DNA of 64,000 bases from Ensifer sp. IC4062 (GCF_020193575.1 NZ_JADYVD010000019.1:62001-126000), one strand, 5' to 3'. Positions 42,696 to 51,214 are shown, counted from the first letter of the stretch. Program-made: numbers and translations. The notes: generated by a model not told the origin, from the sequence alone.

Positions 42696-42802
42696 TTAGA
42701 GCGCCGTGCGTTCAGATGAACGCACAAAGGATGCTCTAGCACTTTGATTCTAGAGCATCTTGTCCGCTTACAGTGATTCCACTTGAAAGCGGGATGCTCT
42801 AG
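42696..42802. repeat. Intergenic palindromic repeat with GATGCTCTAG motifs
   Basis: This contains the perfect hairpin GTGCGTTC/GAACGCAC (42706-42713, 42718-42725) and the perfect inverted repeat GATGCTCTAG/CTAGAGCATC (42730-42739, 42750-42759). A third GATGCTCTAG follows at 42793-42802. It is typical of interspersed elements in Rhizobiales. The last CTAG supplies the stop codon of the GST gene on the minus strand. Confidence 0.7.
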
Positions 42803-43419
42803 GCCTGTACCGCAGCAAGAACCTTGGCGACGGCCGGCCGCGCGACCATGCGGTTGCGATGGTCAAGAACTTTCGGGAAGCGCCCTGGGTCGACACCATC
42901 GCCCTCCAACCAGTTAGCGATCGTGAAGAGATAGGGATCGGCGATCGAATAGACCTCACCCATTACGAAGGGACCGGCAAACATCTTGCTTTCGATCAGC
43001 GCGAAGCAATCGCCCATGTTCTGCGGCACCTTGGCCTTCATCGCCTCATGCGCCGCCGGATCGTCCGCCCATCTCGGACCGCGCCGAGCATGGGCATGGG
43101 CGACGTGCACCGTCGAGCAGAGATAGCTCAGGAACGACTGTAGCCGCGCAAACTCGAATGGGTCGTCGAGGGGCGCAAGCCGCTTCTCGGGAAAGCTCTG
43201 GGCGACATAGGCGAGAATAGCGGGCGTTTCGGTCAGGATCCCGCGGTCCGTCACGAGCGCAGGCACCCGCCCCTTCGGATTGATGGCGAGATATTCGGGA
43301 GTGGTCTGTTCGGCCTTCGCGAAATCGACGCGCCGCGCTTCATAGGCCGCTCCAGCCTCCTCGAGCGCAATGTGCGAGGCGAGCGAACATGTTCCGGGCG
43401 CATAAAACAGTTTCAGCAT
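42799..43419 (-). CDS. Glutathione S-transferase (GstB-like)
   Basis: The 206-residue protein starts MLKLFYAPGTCSLASHIALEEAGAAYEARRVDF, the signature of beta-class bacterial GSTs with Cys10 in the active site. INPKGRVPALVTDRGILTETPAILAYVAQSFP supplies the cis-Pro and the Glu-Thr glutathione contacts. The C-terminal domain is all-helical. The start at 43419 has GGAGGCAGAACG upstream on the minus strand. The TAG stop lies inside a repeat element, so the original C terminus may have been altered slightly. Confidence 0.9.
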   Translation of the reverse strand: MLKLFYAPGTCSLASHIALEEAGAAYEARRVDFAKAEQTTPEYLAINPKGRVPALVTDRGILTETPAILAYVAQSFPEKRLAPLDDPFEFARLQSFLSYLCSTVHVAHAHARRGPRWADDPAAHEAMKAKVPQNMGDCFALIESKMFAGPFVMGEVYSIADPYLFTIANWLEGDGVDPGRFPKVLDHRNRMVARPAVAKVLAAVQA

Positions 43420-43543
43420 CGTTCTGCCTCCGACGACGGTATTGCGGCGCAGTGCCGCAAGTTCGCCAGCAGAAATAATGAAATAGCTGCCGTTGGCAAG
43501 GCCCTGAACGCCCCGGTTGCCGCAATCCGCCGCGCTTCCCGTG

Positions 43544-43915
43544 TCACGCGGCTTCCGTTCCCGCACAGCCCGGCACGTCTTCGAGCCGGTAGTAGACTGG
43601 AATGCCGCGCTCGCGGGCGATGCGCACATCGTTATCCGCGCCTTTGGACTCGCCCGGCAACCGCAGGACTGCGTCACAGAGCGCAAGCAGGCGGCCGGCA
43701 ACGGGGTGGAAGATCTCCTCGTAAAGTTCGTCTCCCACTCGGCTTCCGCCAGCCGCATGCCACACGGGCAAGGCCACCCACTCCCCTATCATCGGCACGT
43801 GCCCGGCCTTGAAGAGCGCATGGGACGGCTCCTCAAGACGTCTCAAGTTTTCCGCCATTTTCGCCGGGTCGTCACCCGTGCCCGAGCGATAGGGACCTGC
43901 AATTAAAATCAACAT
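43544..43915 (-). CDS. DUF4406 (nucleoside deoxyribosyltransferase-like) protein
   Basis: The 123-residue Rossmann-like protein starts MLILIAGPYRSGTGDDPAKMAENLRRLEEPSHALFKAGHVPMIGEWVALPVW. It matches DUF4406, which is related to nucleoside 2-deoxyribosyltransferases. Function is unknown. The ATG at 43915 follows GGAG at nine bases; an extension upstream overlaps the divergent DeoR promoter and is not coding. Divergence from the DeoR regulator makes it a plausible target. Confidence 0.75.
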   Translation of the reverse strand: MLILIAGPYRSGTGDDPAKMAENLRRLEEPSHALFKAGHVPMIGEWVALPVWHAAGGSRVGDELYEEIFHPVAGRLLALCDAVLRLPGESKGADNDVRIARERGIPVYYRLEDVPGCAGTEAA

Positions 43916-44008
43916 AGCCGTTCTCCAAGTTATTACACGGAATTTCCTGATATTTCTGGAATACTGTGATAATTCGTGCAATATCGTGGACGAGTCAAGG
44001 AAGAATCG

Positions 44009-44758
44009 ATGCTGACGACACAAAGACGCGCGATGATCTCGGCAAGGCTTGCCCGTGACGGGCAAATCGTCGCCAAGGCGCTTGCGGACGAACTGGAGCT
44101 TTCCGAGGACACAATCCGCCGCGATCTCAGGGAAATGGCGGCCGAGGGTCTGCTTAGGCGGGTTCATGGAGGAGCCTTACCCCTCGCGCCGCCGCTTCCG
44201 GATTTCGCCGCACGCCAGGCGATCGCCAGCGACCTCAAGCGCCAGCTCGGGCGACGGGCGGCAGACCTCGTCAAGACCGGGCAAACGGTCTTTCTGGACG
44301 GCGGCACGACCAATGCCGAAATCGCACGTGCTTTGCCGCGGGACTTGAAGGTAACCGTCGTCACGCACAGCCCGACAATCGCCGCGGAGTTCGAGCACCA
44401 CGACGCCGAGGTGATCCTAATTGGCGGCAGGCTCTACAAGCATTCAATGGTGGCCACCGGTGCGGCGGCGGTCGCGGCGATCGAACAGATCCGCGTCGAC
44501 ATTTTTTTCCTTGGTGTCACCGCCATCCATCCGACGCAGAGGCTCTCGACCGGAGACTACGAGGAGATGGCGGTCAAGCGTGCGATCGCCGGCCAAGCGG
44601 CGGACACATACGTGCTCGCAACACCTGAGAAGTTCGGCGCTGCCTCGCCTTACCGCATCATGTGCGTCAGCGAACTTGCCGGACTCATCGTGCACGCGGA
44701 GACGCCTGACGAAGCCCTGTCGCCCTATCGCGATTGCACTACTTTGATCATTGCTTAG
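44009..44758 (+). CDS. DeoR family transcriptional regulator
   Basis: The 249-residue protein has an N-terminal DeoR helix-turn-helix (RRAMISARLARDGQIVAKALADELELSEDTIRRDLREMAAEGLLRRVHGGALP, residues 6-58) and a sugar-phosphate-binding sensor domain (GQTVFLDGGTTNAEIARALPRDLKVTVVTHSPTIAAEFEHHDAEVILIGGRLYKHSMVATGAAAV). The usual ligand is a phosphorylated sugar. The start at 44009 has AAGGAAGAATCG upstream. Its 3' end overlaps the asparaginase gene on the opposite strand by four bases. Confidence 0.9.
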   Translation: MLTTQRRAMISARLARDGQIVAKALADELELSEDTIRRDLREMAAEGLLRRVHGGALPLAPPLPDFAARQAIASDLKRQLGRRAADLVKTGQTVFLDGGTTNAEIARALPRDLKVTVVTHSPTIAAEFEHHDAEVILIGGRLYKHSMVATGAAAVAAIEQIRVDIFFLGVTAIHPTQRLSTGDYEEMAVKRAIAGQAADTYVLATPEKFGAASPYRIMCVSELAGLIVHAETPDEALSPYRDCTTLIIA

Positions 44759-45762
44759 GCGGAAAAGGCTTCTGTCACGCGCACGTCGCCCACATGGATG
44801 CCGTTCCAGTTGCGCATCGAATGGTTGGCCTGCGCCATCAGCGCCGTGTGAAGCTGCGGGTCGTCGGCGAAGAACCGCGCAAGCGTCGCGGTCACCATTG
44901 CCTCCGCGGCGCGGGTCGTTCCGTCTTCGCATTTCAGAGCAATCGCGATCCCCTTCTCTGGGATCGCCGCGCAGAAGACGCCTTCAGCGCCGGTCTTGGC
45001 GAAAATGCGGCCCGGCGCGGTCTTCATCATCCGCGTGCAGGCACGCTTCGTACCCGCGACGTAGAAGGGCTCAGCCATGCAGGCCTCGATCAGCCGCCGG
45101 GAAGCGCGCGCGCGCTCGGCCGCAAGCCCTGCCCCTGTCGCCATCTTGGCGAAGCCATGGGCAAGCCCTTTCAAGGGCACGGCATAGGTCGGGATCGAGC
45201 AGCCGTCGACCCCGCAATTGTCGTGCGCAAGGATTGCACCGGTCAGGCTTTCCATGACGCCGCGGATTTCCTGCTGGATCGGATGGTCGTAGCCGGCATA
45301 GCCACGGACGTCCGTGCCCGAATGGCAGCAGGCGCAGACGAAACCCGCATGCTTGCCGGAACAATTGTTGTGCAAGGCGCTCGGCGCCTCGATCGAGCGC
45401 GCCTGCCCGATTAAGGTCTTCTGATCGAAGGACCAATGCGCGCCGCATTCGAGTGCATCGACATCGCGGCCAGCCGCCGCCAGCATTTCGGCCGCAAGCG
45501 CGACATGTTCCGGTTCACCGGAATGCGAGGCACAGGCGAGAGCCAGCGCCTTGGCGCCGAACCCGTAGGCGTCCGCGGCGCCGCTTTCGATCAGCGGCAG
45601 CGCCTGCATGGCCTTGCAGGCCGAACGCGGGAAGACGGCAGCATCTGTATCGCCCAACGAAAACACGGTGTTGCCGTCGCCATCGACAGCGATGACCGTG
45701 CCGCGATGACGGCTTTCGACAAGATTTCCGCGAGTTACTTCGACCAGGACGGGATTAGACAT
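44755..45762 (-). CDS. L-asparaginase, rhizobial (R. etli ReAV-like, class 3) type
   Basis: The 335-residue enzyme has the arrangement of rhizobial asparaginases, unlike the E. coli type I/II enzymes: tandem Ser-x2-Lys in VFPRSACKAMQALPL, a second Ser in CASHSGE, and CSGKHAGFVCACC with the zinc-binding cysteine and lysine. It hydrolyses asparagine to aspartate and ammonia in the cytoplasm. The start at 45762 follows GAGGGCAAGC on the minus strand. It is convergent with the DeoR gene and divergent from the DUF3750 gene. Confidence 0.88.
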   Translation of the reverse strand: MSNPVLVEVTRGNLVESRHRGTVIAVDGDGNTVFSLGDTDAAVFPRSACKAMQALPLIESGAADAYGFGAKALALACASHSGEPEHVALAAEMLAAAGRDVDALECGAHWSFDQKTLIGQARSIEAPSALHNNCSGKHAGFVCACCHSGTDVRGYAGYDHPIQQEIRGVMESLTGAILAHDNCGVDGCSIPTYAVPLKGLAHGFAKMATGAGLAAERARASRRLIEACMAEPFYVAGTKRACTRMMKTAPGRIFAKTGAEGVFCAAIPEKGIAIALKCEDGTTRAAEAMVTATLARFFADDPQLHTALMAQANHSMRNWNGIHVGDVRVTEAFSA

Positions 45763-45833
45763 GCTTGCCCTCAAATTTCCTCTTTCGCCTCTGCATTTAT
45801 CAGGAATCCGACCGCTGGGAACCGGGGTGTGCG

Positions 45834-46571
45834 ATGAAATTCATCCGCAGGCTGTTTGTCGCCTTTATGCTCATCTACCTGCTTCCGGCGCTTGCCTCGG
45901 CCGGCTGGTGGTACATGAAGGAGAGGCCGCAGAGCTGGCGAGATGCGGATTGGTCGTCCGCCGGCCTTCTTGCCACACCGACCGCAAGTCCCGAGGCTGC
46001 GATCTATATCCTCTCGGCAACGACCGGCGGCATGAAGGGGGCCGTCGCCAGCCACGCGTGGATCGTCACCAAGGACGAAGGAGCGTTGGCTTATACCCGC
46101 TACGAAAAGGTCGGCTGGGGGAAACCGATCCGCAAGAACGCCTACCAGGCCGACAGCCGCTGGTATTCGAACGAGCCGCGCATCGTCTCGATGATCAAGG
46201 GAGAGGCGGCGCAGCGGCTGATCCCTAAGGTCGAGCAAGCCATCGCCGACTACCCCTATTCCTCGCCCGGCACTTATAGGCTCTGGCCGGGCCCGAACTC
46301 CAACACCTTCGTGGCGCATGTGCTTCGTTCAGTGCCCGAGCTCGATGCCGTGCTGCCGCCGAACGCCGTCGGCCGCGACTACCTGCCGGAGGGTAAACTT
46401 TTTCAGATTGACGCCGATAGCCGCGACCTGCACGCAACGCTCTACGGGCTGGCCGGCATATCCGCCGGCTGGCGAAGCGGTCTGGAACTGCATTTCATGG
46501 GATTGGTGGCCGGGTTTGACGTTGCACGGCCCGGCATCAAGATACCGGCGCTTGGCCGCTATGGCATCTGA
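45834..46571 (+). CDS. DUF3750 family protein, membrane-anchored
   Basis: The 245-residue protein has an N-terminal membrane segment (LFVAFMLIYLLPALASAGWWYM) and a periplasmic DUF3750 domain beginning AAIYILSATTGGMKGAVASHAWIVTKDEGA. Function is unknown; the family is found mainly in alphaproteobacteria. His and Cys patterns suggestive of a papain-like hydrolase are incomplete here (no obvious nucleophile Cys), so I infer no activity. The start at 45834 follows GGGGTG. Confidence 0.8.
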   Translation: MKFIRRLFVAFMLIYLLPALASAGWWYMKERPQSWRDADWSSAGLLATPTASPEAAIYILSATTGGMKGAVASHAWIVTKDEGALAYTRYEKVGWGKPIRKNAYQADSRWYSNEPRIVSMIKGEAAQRLIPKVEQAIADYPYSSPGTYRLWPGPNSNTFVAHVLRSVPELDAVLPPNAVGRDYLPEGKLFQIDADSRDLHATLYGLAGISAGWRSGLELHFMGLVAGFDVARPGIKIPALGRYGI

Positions 46572-46612
46572 ATACGGGCTCCAGCGCTTCTCGAGAACAT
46601 GCCGGAAAAGGA

Positions 46613-46635
46613 AAAGGGCCGCGTCAGCGACCCTT
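46613..46635 (-). terminator. Intrinsic terminator on the minus strand
   Basis: Read on the minus strand, AAGGGTCGC and GCGGCCCTT pair with one G-U around a TGAC loop and are followed by TTCCTTTT. On the plus strand the stem has a C-A mismatch and no T-run. The terminator therefore belongs to a minus-strand transcript in a place where no annotated gene points that way except the small frame at 46692-46763. Confidence 0.55.
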
Positions 46636-46691
46636 CCATGAGCATTTGGCCTGTGACGGCCCGGGCTTTTCCAGCCCAAGGAAGGCGGGTA

Positions 46692-46763
46692 TCAAGCCGA
46701 AGGCTGCCTCGACTCCTTCACCTCTCCCATGCCTGTCACGAGGACCGAAATCTCACTAGACAT
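46692..46763 (-). CDS. Candidate 23-residue small protein or leader peptide
   Basis: The frame MSSEISVLVTGMGEVKESRQ (plus PSA) starts at an ATG with GGAAGGTGATCC in front, a convincing ribosome binding site. It is followed by a small hairpin (GGGCT/AGCCC, 46663-46677) and the terminator at 46613-46635. A TTGACGTTA-containing motif (46787-46807), like the palindrome before the DUF2267 gene, lies 24 bases upstream. Together they outline a short transcription unit of about 190 bases. I do not recognise the peptide. It could be a small protein, a remnant of a larger gene, or a regulatory RNA. Confidence 0.4.
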   Translation of the reverse strand: MSSEISVLVTGMGEVKESRQPSA

Positions 46764-46786
46764 TGGATCACCTTCCTTTCTGTTCG

Positions 46787-46807
46787 TTGACGTTAGCTCA
46801 AAGGTAA
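46787..46807. promoter_or_regulatory. Diverged copy of the MerR-type palindrome
   Basis: TTGACGTTAGCTCAAAGGTA at 46787-46806 shares the first nine bases and the final AAGGTAA with the sequence starting at 33342, but the palindrome is no longer perfect. It lies upstream of the small minus-strand frame at almost the same distance as the other copy lies from the DUF2267 start. Confidence 0.35.
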
Positions 46808-46875
46808 GTCATTCCCGCCTGAATACAAGACCGACCATCGTCGAAGGCATCGATGGGTAGACTTGTCAGGCATCC

Positions 46876-47883
46876 TTAGGATCGGCCCATGGTCATCACG
46901 ATCTTGCCGATATGATCGCCTTCTTCCATCAGACGGTGGCCATCGGCGACCCTTTCGAAGGGTAGAACCTGATGGATGACCGGCGCCACCGCGCCTCCTT
47001 CCAGCAATGGCCATACCCTTGCCGCAAGCCCCTCACGTATTGCCTGTTTTTCCGCGGATGTGCGCGGGCGAAGCGCGGACCCCATGACATGCAGGCGCTT
47101 CGTCAGGATCGGTCCGATATTGGCGCTTTCCACGCGCGCCCCGCCCAGAAAGGCGATAATCGACAGACGGCCGTCCTTTGCGAGCGAGCCGACATTGCGG
47201 TCGAAGTAGCGGCCGCCGACCATGTCGAGAATGACGTCCACGCCTCGCCCGCCGGTCTCATCGAGCGCAACGGTCTTGAAATCTTCCTCGCGATAGTTGA
47301 TCGCCCGCTTCGTCCCGAGCGCCTCGCAGGCTTTGCACTTCTCGGCGCTGCCGGCGGTCGCCAGAACATCAGCGCCGAAGGCTTTGGCGAGTTGGATTGC
47401 GGTGGTGCCGATACCGCTCGATCCGCCATGAACCAGGATCGTTTCACCCGCCTTGAGCCCGGCCATATCGAAGACATTGGCCCAGACCGTGAAGAAAGTT
47501 TCCGGCAGCGCCGCAGCCCTTGTCGCGTCATAGCCCTTTGGCCAGGCGAGTGCCTGCGTCGCCGGCACGGCACAATATTCCGCATAGCCGCCGCCATTGG
47601 CGAGCGCGCAAACCTTGTCTCCGATCGAGAAGCCGGTTGCGCTGTCGCCGAGAGCCACGACCTCACCGGCCACTTCAAGGCCGAGGATCGGGCTTGCACC
47701 GGGCGGGGGCGGATAGTCGCCCTTGCGCTGCAGCACGTCGGGCCGATTGATGCCGGCTGCCTCGACACGGATCAGGATATCCCCGGCTTTGACGTCCGGC
47801 AGCGGCCCGCGCGCCAAAACCATATTTTCCGGCCCACCCGGGCTCGGCAGGTCCACATAGGTCATTTCGGTCGGAAGGGTCAT
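46876..47883 (-). CDS. NAD(P)H:quinone oxidoreductase (zeta-crystallin/PIG3-like)
   Basis: The 335-residue medium-chain reductase lacks zinc ligands. The N-terminal part has [34 protein letters not shown], typical of the PIG3/TP53I3 subgroup, and the NADPH-binding motif is [17 protein letters not shown]. It reduces quinones or enones by one or two electrons in the cytoplasm. The start ATG at 47883 is used. The gene stands alone between the small transcription unit and a cyclic-di-GMP gene on the same strand. Confidence 0.9.
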   Translation of the reverse strand: MTLPTEMTYVDLPSPGGPENMVLARGPLPDVKAGDILIRVEAAGINRPDVLQRKGDYPPPPGASPILGLEVAGEVVALGDSATGFSIGDKVCALANGGGYAEYCAVPATQALAWPKGYDATRAAALPETFFTVWANVFDMAGLKAGETILVHGGSSGIGTTAIQLAKAFGADVLATAGSAEKCKACEALGTKRAINYREEDFKTVALDETGGRGVDVILDMVGGRYFDRNVGSLAKDGRLSIIAFLGGARVESANIGPILTKRLHVMGSALRPRTSAEKQAIREGLAARVWPLLEGGAVAPVIHQVLPFERVADGHRLMEEGDHIGKIVMTMGRS

Positions 47884-47964
47884 GGCGGCATCCTCGCAAG
47901 CTTCGTTGCGACTATACCTATAGCCTGCTTGCGGTTCCGGAAAGTCGAACCCCGACCCAGTCGG

Positions 47965-49764
47965 TCAATCTACGTGGAGCAGCTCGAGCACGAGACCGCT
48001 TTCGCTCGCCTTGGCACGCGCCTTGATTTCGGCGATCTTCGCGCTGACCGTCTGGCTGTCCGAAAGAATGAAGCCTTGCGGCAACACGAGAACGGCGATC
48101 GAACAACGCATCAGCGGGAAATTCTTGCTGGCACCGTCGCGGCCGTACCCACTGATCCGTCCTTCCGCCTGATGCTGCGCGGAATAAAGCTGGCGGACGT
48201 CCGAGCGGAAGTCAGCGATGAGGCGCATAAGGACGGCGTGGATTTCCCCTTCGTCGCAGCCGCTGACGCCGACGAAGAAATCGTCGCCGCCAACATGCCC
48301 CAAGAACTTCTCTTCGCCGATGAAGTGGCGTCGAAGCAAGGCGGCAAACAACGTAATCGCCAAGTCGCCCTTCTGGAAGCCATAGGTGTCGTTGAAGGGT
48401 TTGAAGTCGTCAAAGTCGCAATAGCAGAAGTAGCGCGTCTCATCTCCGTCGAGGATCGCATCCTGCACATAGTCGCGGATCGCGCGATTGCCCGGCAGGC
48501 CCGTCAGCGGGTTTTGCTCCTGCGCCGTCTTCAACTGTTTCTCGTTGATGATCTTCAGCAGCGACGAAGCGGAAAGAATGCCGGCGTAGCGCATGTTTTC
48601 CGTCAGGATCACACAGTCGCTGCCGTCCATGCCGGCGAAGATTTTCAGCATCTCGTCAGCGGGCGTGTCGAGATCGGCAATCGGCGCGGGACTGACGAAA
48701 TGCGAGATCCGCCGCTGGTAGATGCGGTTCTTCAGCAGATCCCGGCCGAAGGGATGATAGATCATTTCCTTGACGTGATATTCGTGCAGGATGCCGCGCG
48801 GCTCGCCGTTGGCGTTCAGCACGGGAAAGAAAGCCTGGCGCGGATTGAGCCGGAATAGATCGAACACGGATTCGAGTTCATCGCTTTCCCTGACGGCCGG
48901 AAGCTGTTCGACCTGTTTTCTGATGAGGATGCTGTCGAGCGTCGCGGAAGAGCGCCGTGCTGCGCCGCTCAATTCCAGATGGGGATAAATCGGCTGCAGT
49001 TCGCTTAAGTGTGTGGTGGGGCGGGCAATGAAATAACCCTGAACCAGGTCGCAGCCGAGATCGCGACACGCGAGAAACTCGGCTTCCGTCTCCACGCCCT
49101 CCGCAATCACCCGCGTTCCGAGCACATGGGCGGTGTTGACCGTGTGGCGGACGAGGTGGCGCTTGCGCGGGTCCCGTTCGATACCGGAGATGAAATGCCG
49201 ATCGATCTTGACGTAGTCGACGGGCTGGTCGCACAGCAATTTCAAGCCGTTGAATCCCGCGCCAAAATCATCGATCGCCAGTTTGAACCCGGCAAGCCGC
49301 AATTGCCGGACCAGTGCGGAAAAATCCGGCATCTTTCCACTGTCGAAGCGCTCCGAAAGCTCGAAGCAGAGCGAGGACGGGGCAATGTTGGCGCGCTTGA
49401 GATGGTTGACGAGCCGCTCGACGAGATCGTCCTCGCCACCGACCAGCCTCGAATCGAAATTCAGAAAAAGTGTCCGTGCCGAAAAATCGGGAATTGTCGC
49501 GAAGGCGGCGACGGCGCGGCTATTGATAAGGTGTTCGAGCGCCAGAAGCTGGCCCACCTCCTCCGCCTTGTCCAGCAATTCGAGCGGTGAGGAAAAGCCC
49601 AGACGCTGGAACCCCCGCATCAGCGATTCATAACCGAAGACGGCGCCGGTCGCGGCCTCGACGATCGGCTGGAAGGCATTTTCGATGACGGTTTTCGCAA
49701 GCGTGACAATCTGGTCGTCGCCGAAGCGGCGAAGCGAGACGATTTCGGCGGGGGCGACGGACAT
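47965..49764 (-). CDS. EAL-CBS-GGDEF cyclic-di-GMP protein
   Basis: The 599-residue protein has an unusual order: EAL first (about 25-255), a CBS-type pair (about 290-405, FFPVLNANGEPRGILHEYHVKEMIY and CVILTENMRYAGILSASSLLKII), then GGDEF (about 420-560). The EAL motif is ESL (46-48), but DDFGAGFNGL, VKIDRHFI and AEGVETEAE are intact, so phosphodiesterase activity is likely. The GGDEF motif is GGDDF (492-496), a conservative change that often lowers cyclase activity. CBS domains may bind adenine nucleotides. The ATG at 49764 follows CTGGAG; the frame extends to a GTG at 49893 without support. Confidence 0.87.
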   Translation of the reverse strand: MSVAPAEIVSLRRFGDDQIVTLAKTVIENAFQPIVEAATGAVFGYESLMRGFQRLGFSSPLELLDKAEEVGQLLALEHLINSRAVAAFATIPDFSARTLFLNFDSRLVGGEDDLVERLVNHLKRANIAPSSLCFELSERFDSGKMPDFSALVRQLRLAGFKLAIDDFGAGFNGLKLLCDQPVDYVKIDRHFISGIERDPRKRHLVRHTVNTAHVLGTRVIAEGVETEAEFLACRDLGCDLVQGYFIARPTTHLSELQPIYPHLELSGAARRSSATLDSILIRKQVEQLPAVRESDELESVFDLFRLNPRQAFFPVLNANGEPRGILHEYHVKEMIYHPFGRDLLKNRIYQRRISHFVSPAPIADLDTPADEMLKIFAGMDGSDCVILTENMRYAGILSASSLLKIINEKQLKTAQEQNPLTGLPGNRAIRDYVQDAILDGDETRYFCYCDFDDFKPFNDTYGFQKGDLAITLFAALLRRHFIGEEKFLGHVGGDDFFVGVSGCDEGEIHAVLMRLIADFRSDVRQLYSAQHQAEGRISGYGRDGASKNFPLMRCSIAVLVLPQGFILSDSQTVSAKIAEIKARAKASESGLVLELLHVD

Positions 49765-49917
49765 GCCGGGCTCCAGGGAACATACACAGACAAGGGCGGC
49801 GCCAGCATCGCGGGCAAGCGTCAACGAAATCTTTCGCGAATGTGAAAGTTTGATGAAGGAATCACCGACTGAATAGAGTGTATCGGTATGCACGCTTTAT
49901 GGTTGCACGGGTCTTCC

Positions 49918-50466
49918 TCAGCCCTTCGCGAGAACGCCGAAGGCGATCGAGGCAAGCCCCTGCATGACGAGATCGACGGCCAGGAACAGACCGAGGATCC
50001 ATAGGCTGTTGACGGGCCAACCGGCGGCGATGACGAGGCCGGCGACGAGCGTAACGAGACCGCCGACGACCATCCAGCCCCATCCGCCGAGCGGCCGGAG
50101 CCTGAAGCCGACCCAGACGCGGAAGCAGCCCGCGACGATCAGCGCCACGGCCATCAAGAAGGTCAAGACCGCGGAGGCAAGCACCGGATTGATGAAGGCG
50201 AAGAGGCCGGCCGCCGCGTAGAAGGCAGCGCTCAAGACCCAATAGAGAACGCTTCCCCAGCTCTTGACCTGGAAGGCATGAGCGAGATTGAGCAGACCGC
50301 CAATCAGCATGATGACGCCCACATAGTAGACGGAGGCGACCGTCGCCATGAGCAAATTGCCGAAGGCAATGCCACCGCACATGATCAGGATCACGCCGAG
50401 GGCGACGAACCAGACCCATTTTCCGGCGACAGCCTCTCTACCGGCGGGATCGAATGTGTGGGCCAT
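49918..50466 (-). CDS. HdeD family membrane protein (DUF308)
   Basis: The 182-residue protein has six predicted membrane helices arranged as repeats (WFVALGVILIMCGGIAFGNLLMATVASVYYVGVIMLIGGLLNLAHAF). It matches HdeD, the acid-resistance-associated membrane protein. The start at 50466 follows GGAGGTTGAAG on the minus strand. It is divergent from betI, and the shared region contains the BetI palindrome and a half-site copy near the hdeD start (50506-50515), so BetI might affect it; this is inference. Confidence 0.88.
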   Translation of the reverse strand: MAHTFDPAGREAVAGKWVWFVALGVILIMCGGIAFGNLLMATVASVYYVGVIMLIGGLLNLAHAFQVKSWGSVLYWVLSAAFYAAAGLFAFINPVLASAVLTFLMAVALIVAGCFRVWVGFRLRPLGGWGWMVVGGLVTLVAGLVIAAGWPVNSLWILGLFLAVDLVMQGLASIAFGVLAKG

Positions 50467-50562
50467 CTTCAACCTCCAGTCTTATCGGCGAGCATGAACG
50501 CCACCTCTCGATTGAGCCGGATTTCTCAGCAAAAAGAAAGAGAAAAAGCGACAAAGTTTTTA

Positions 50563-50582
50563 TTGATTGATGGCTCAATCAA
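50563..50582. promoter_or_regulatory. BetI operator
   Basis: TTGATTGA and TCAATCAA form a perfect 8-bp inverted repeat around TGGC, 32 bases before the betI start. A partial copy in reverse orientation (GATTGAGCC, 50508-50516) lies nearer hdeD. BetI of enteric bacteria and rhizobia is a TetR repressor acting in its own promoter region, so this is the natural site. Confidence 0.65.
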
Positions 50583-50614
50583 AAATAAACTGAAAGCATT
50601 CGATGGGGTTTAGG

Positions 50615-51214
50615 ATGCCGAAAATCGGAATGGAGCCTGTACGCCGAAAGGCGTTGGTGGACGCGGCGCTGCGCGTGATTGGCGATCAGGGCACGCTCTC
50701 GGTCACCATGTCGGACATCGCCAGAACCGCCGGCGTCTCACCGGCGCTCGCGCACCACTACTTCGGCAGCAAGGAACAATTGTTGATCGCGACGATCCGC
50801 AGTCTTTTGGCGCAGTTGCGCGACGACGCGGTCGCTGCGCTGCAGGCGGCGGCGACGCCGCGCGAAAGGCTGAGCGCGCTGATCCGCGTGAGCTTCAGGG
50901 CTGAGCAGTTCGCGCCCGAGACGATCGCCGCCTGGCTCGCCTTCTATTCCGAGGCGCAGCGCTCGGAGGATGTTCGCCGTCTCCTCGTGATCTATGCACG
51001 GCGGCTGCGTTCCAATCTGTTGGCGAGTCTCAAGTTGCTTTGTGCTTTCGATGACGCGGAGCGCATCGCCGAGGGCGCGGCTGCGATGATCGACGGACTC
51101 TATATCCGCCAAAGTCTGCGCTCGGCTCCGATCAGCATCGAAGCTTCGATCGCGCTGACGGAGGACTATGTAACCACCCATCTCGAGCAACTCTACCAAG
51201 GACGGGCATCGTGA
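50615..51214 (+). CDS. betI: Choline-responsive repressor BetI
   Basis: The roughly 199-residue TetR-family repressor starts MPKIGMEPVRRKALVDAALRVIGDQGTLSVTMSDIARTAGVSPALAHHYFGSKEQLL, the characteristic BetI N terminus. The C-terminal domain includes the choline-sensing region (ETIAAWLAFYSEAQRSEDVRRLL). It represses the bet operon in the absence of choline. The start at 50615 is chosen by family similarity; the frame begins four codons earlier. Its end overlaps the betC start by four bases (GTGA), so the two are translationally coupled. Confidence 0.95.
   Translation: MPKIGMEPVRRKALVDAALRVIGDQGTLSVTMSDIARTAGVSPALAHHYFGSKEQLLIATIRSLLAQLRDDAVAALQAAATPRERLSALIRVSFRAEQFAPETIAAWLAFYSEAQRSEDVRRLLVIYARRLRSNLLASLKLLCAFDDAERIAEGAAAMIDGLYIRQSLRSAPISIEASIALTEDYVTTHLEQLYQGRAS

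Noticed and set aside
46972-48858. 628-codon plus-strand frame
   Set aside because: It is antisense to the quinone reductase and the EAL-CBS-GGDEF gene, both with intact motifs; it has no domain of its own.
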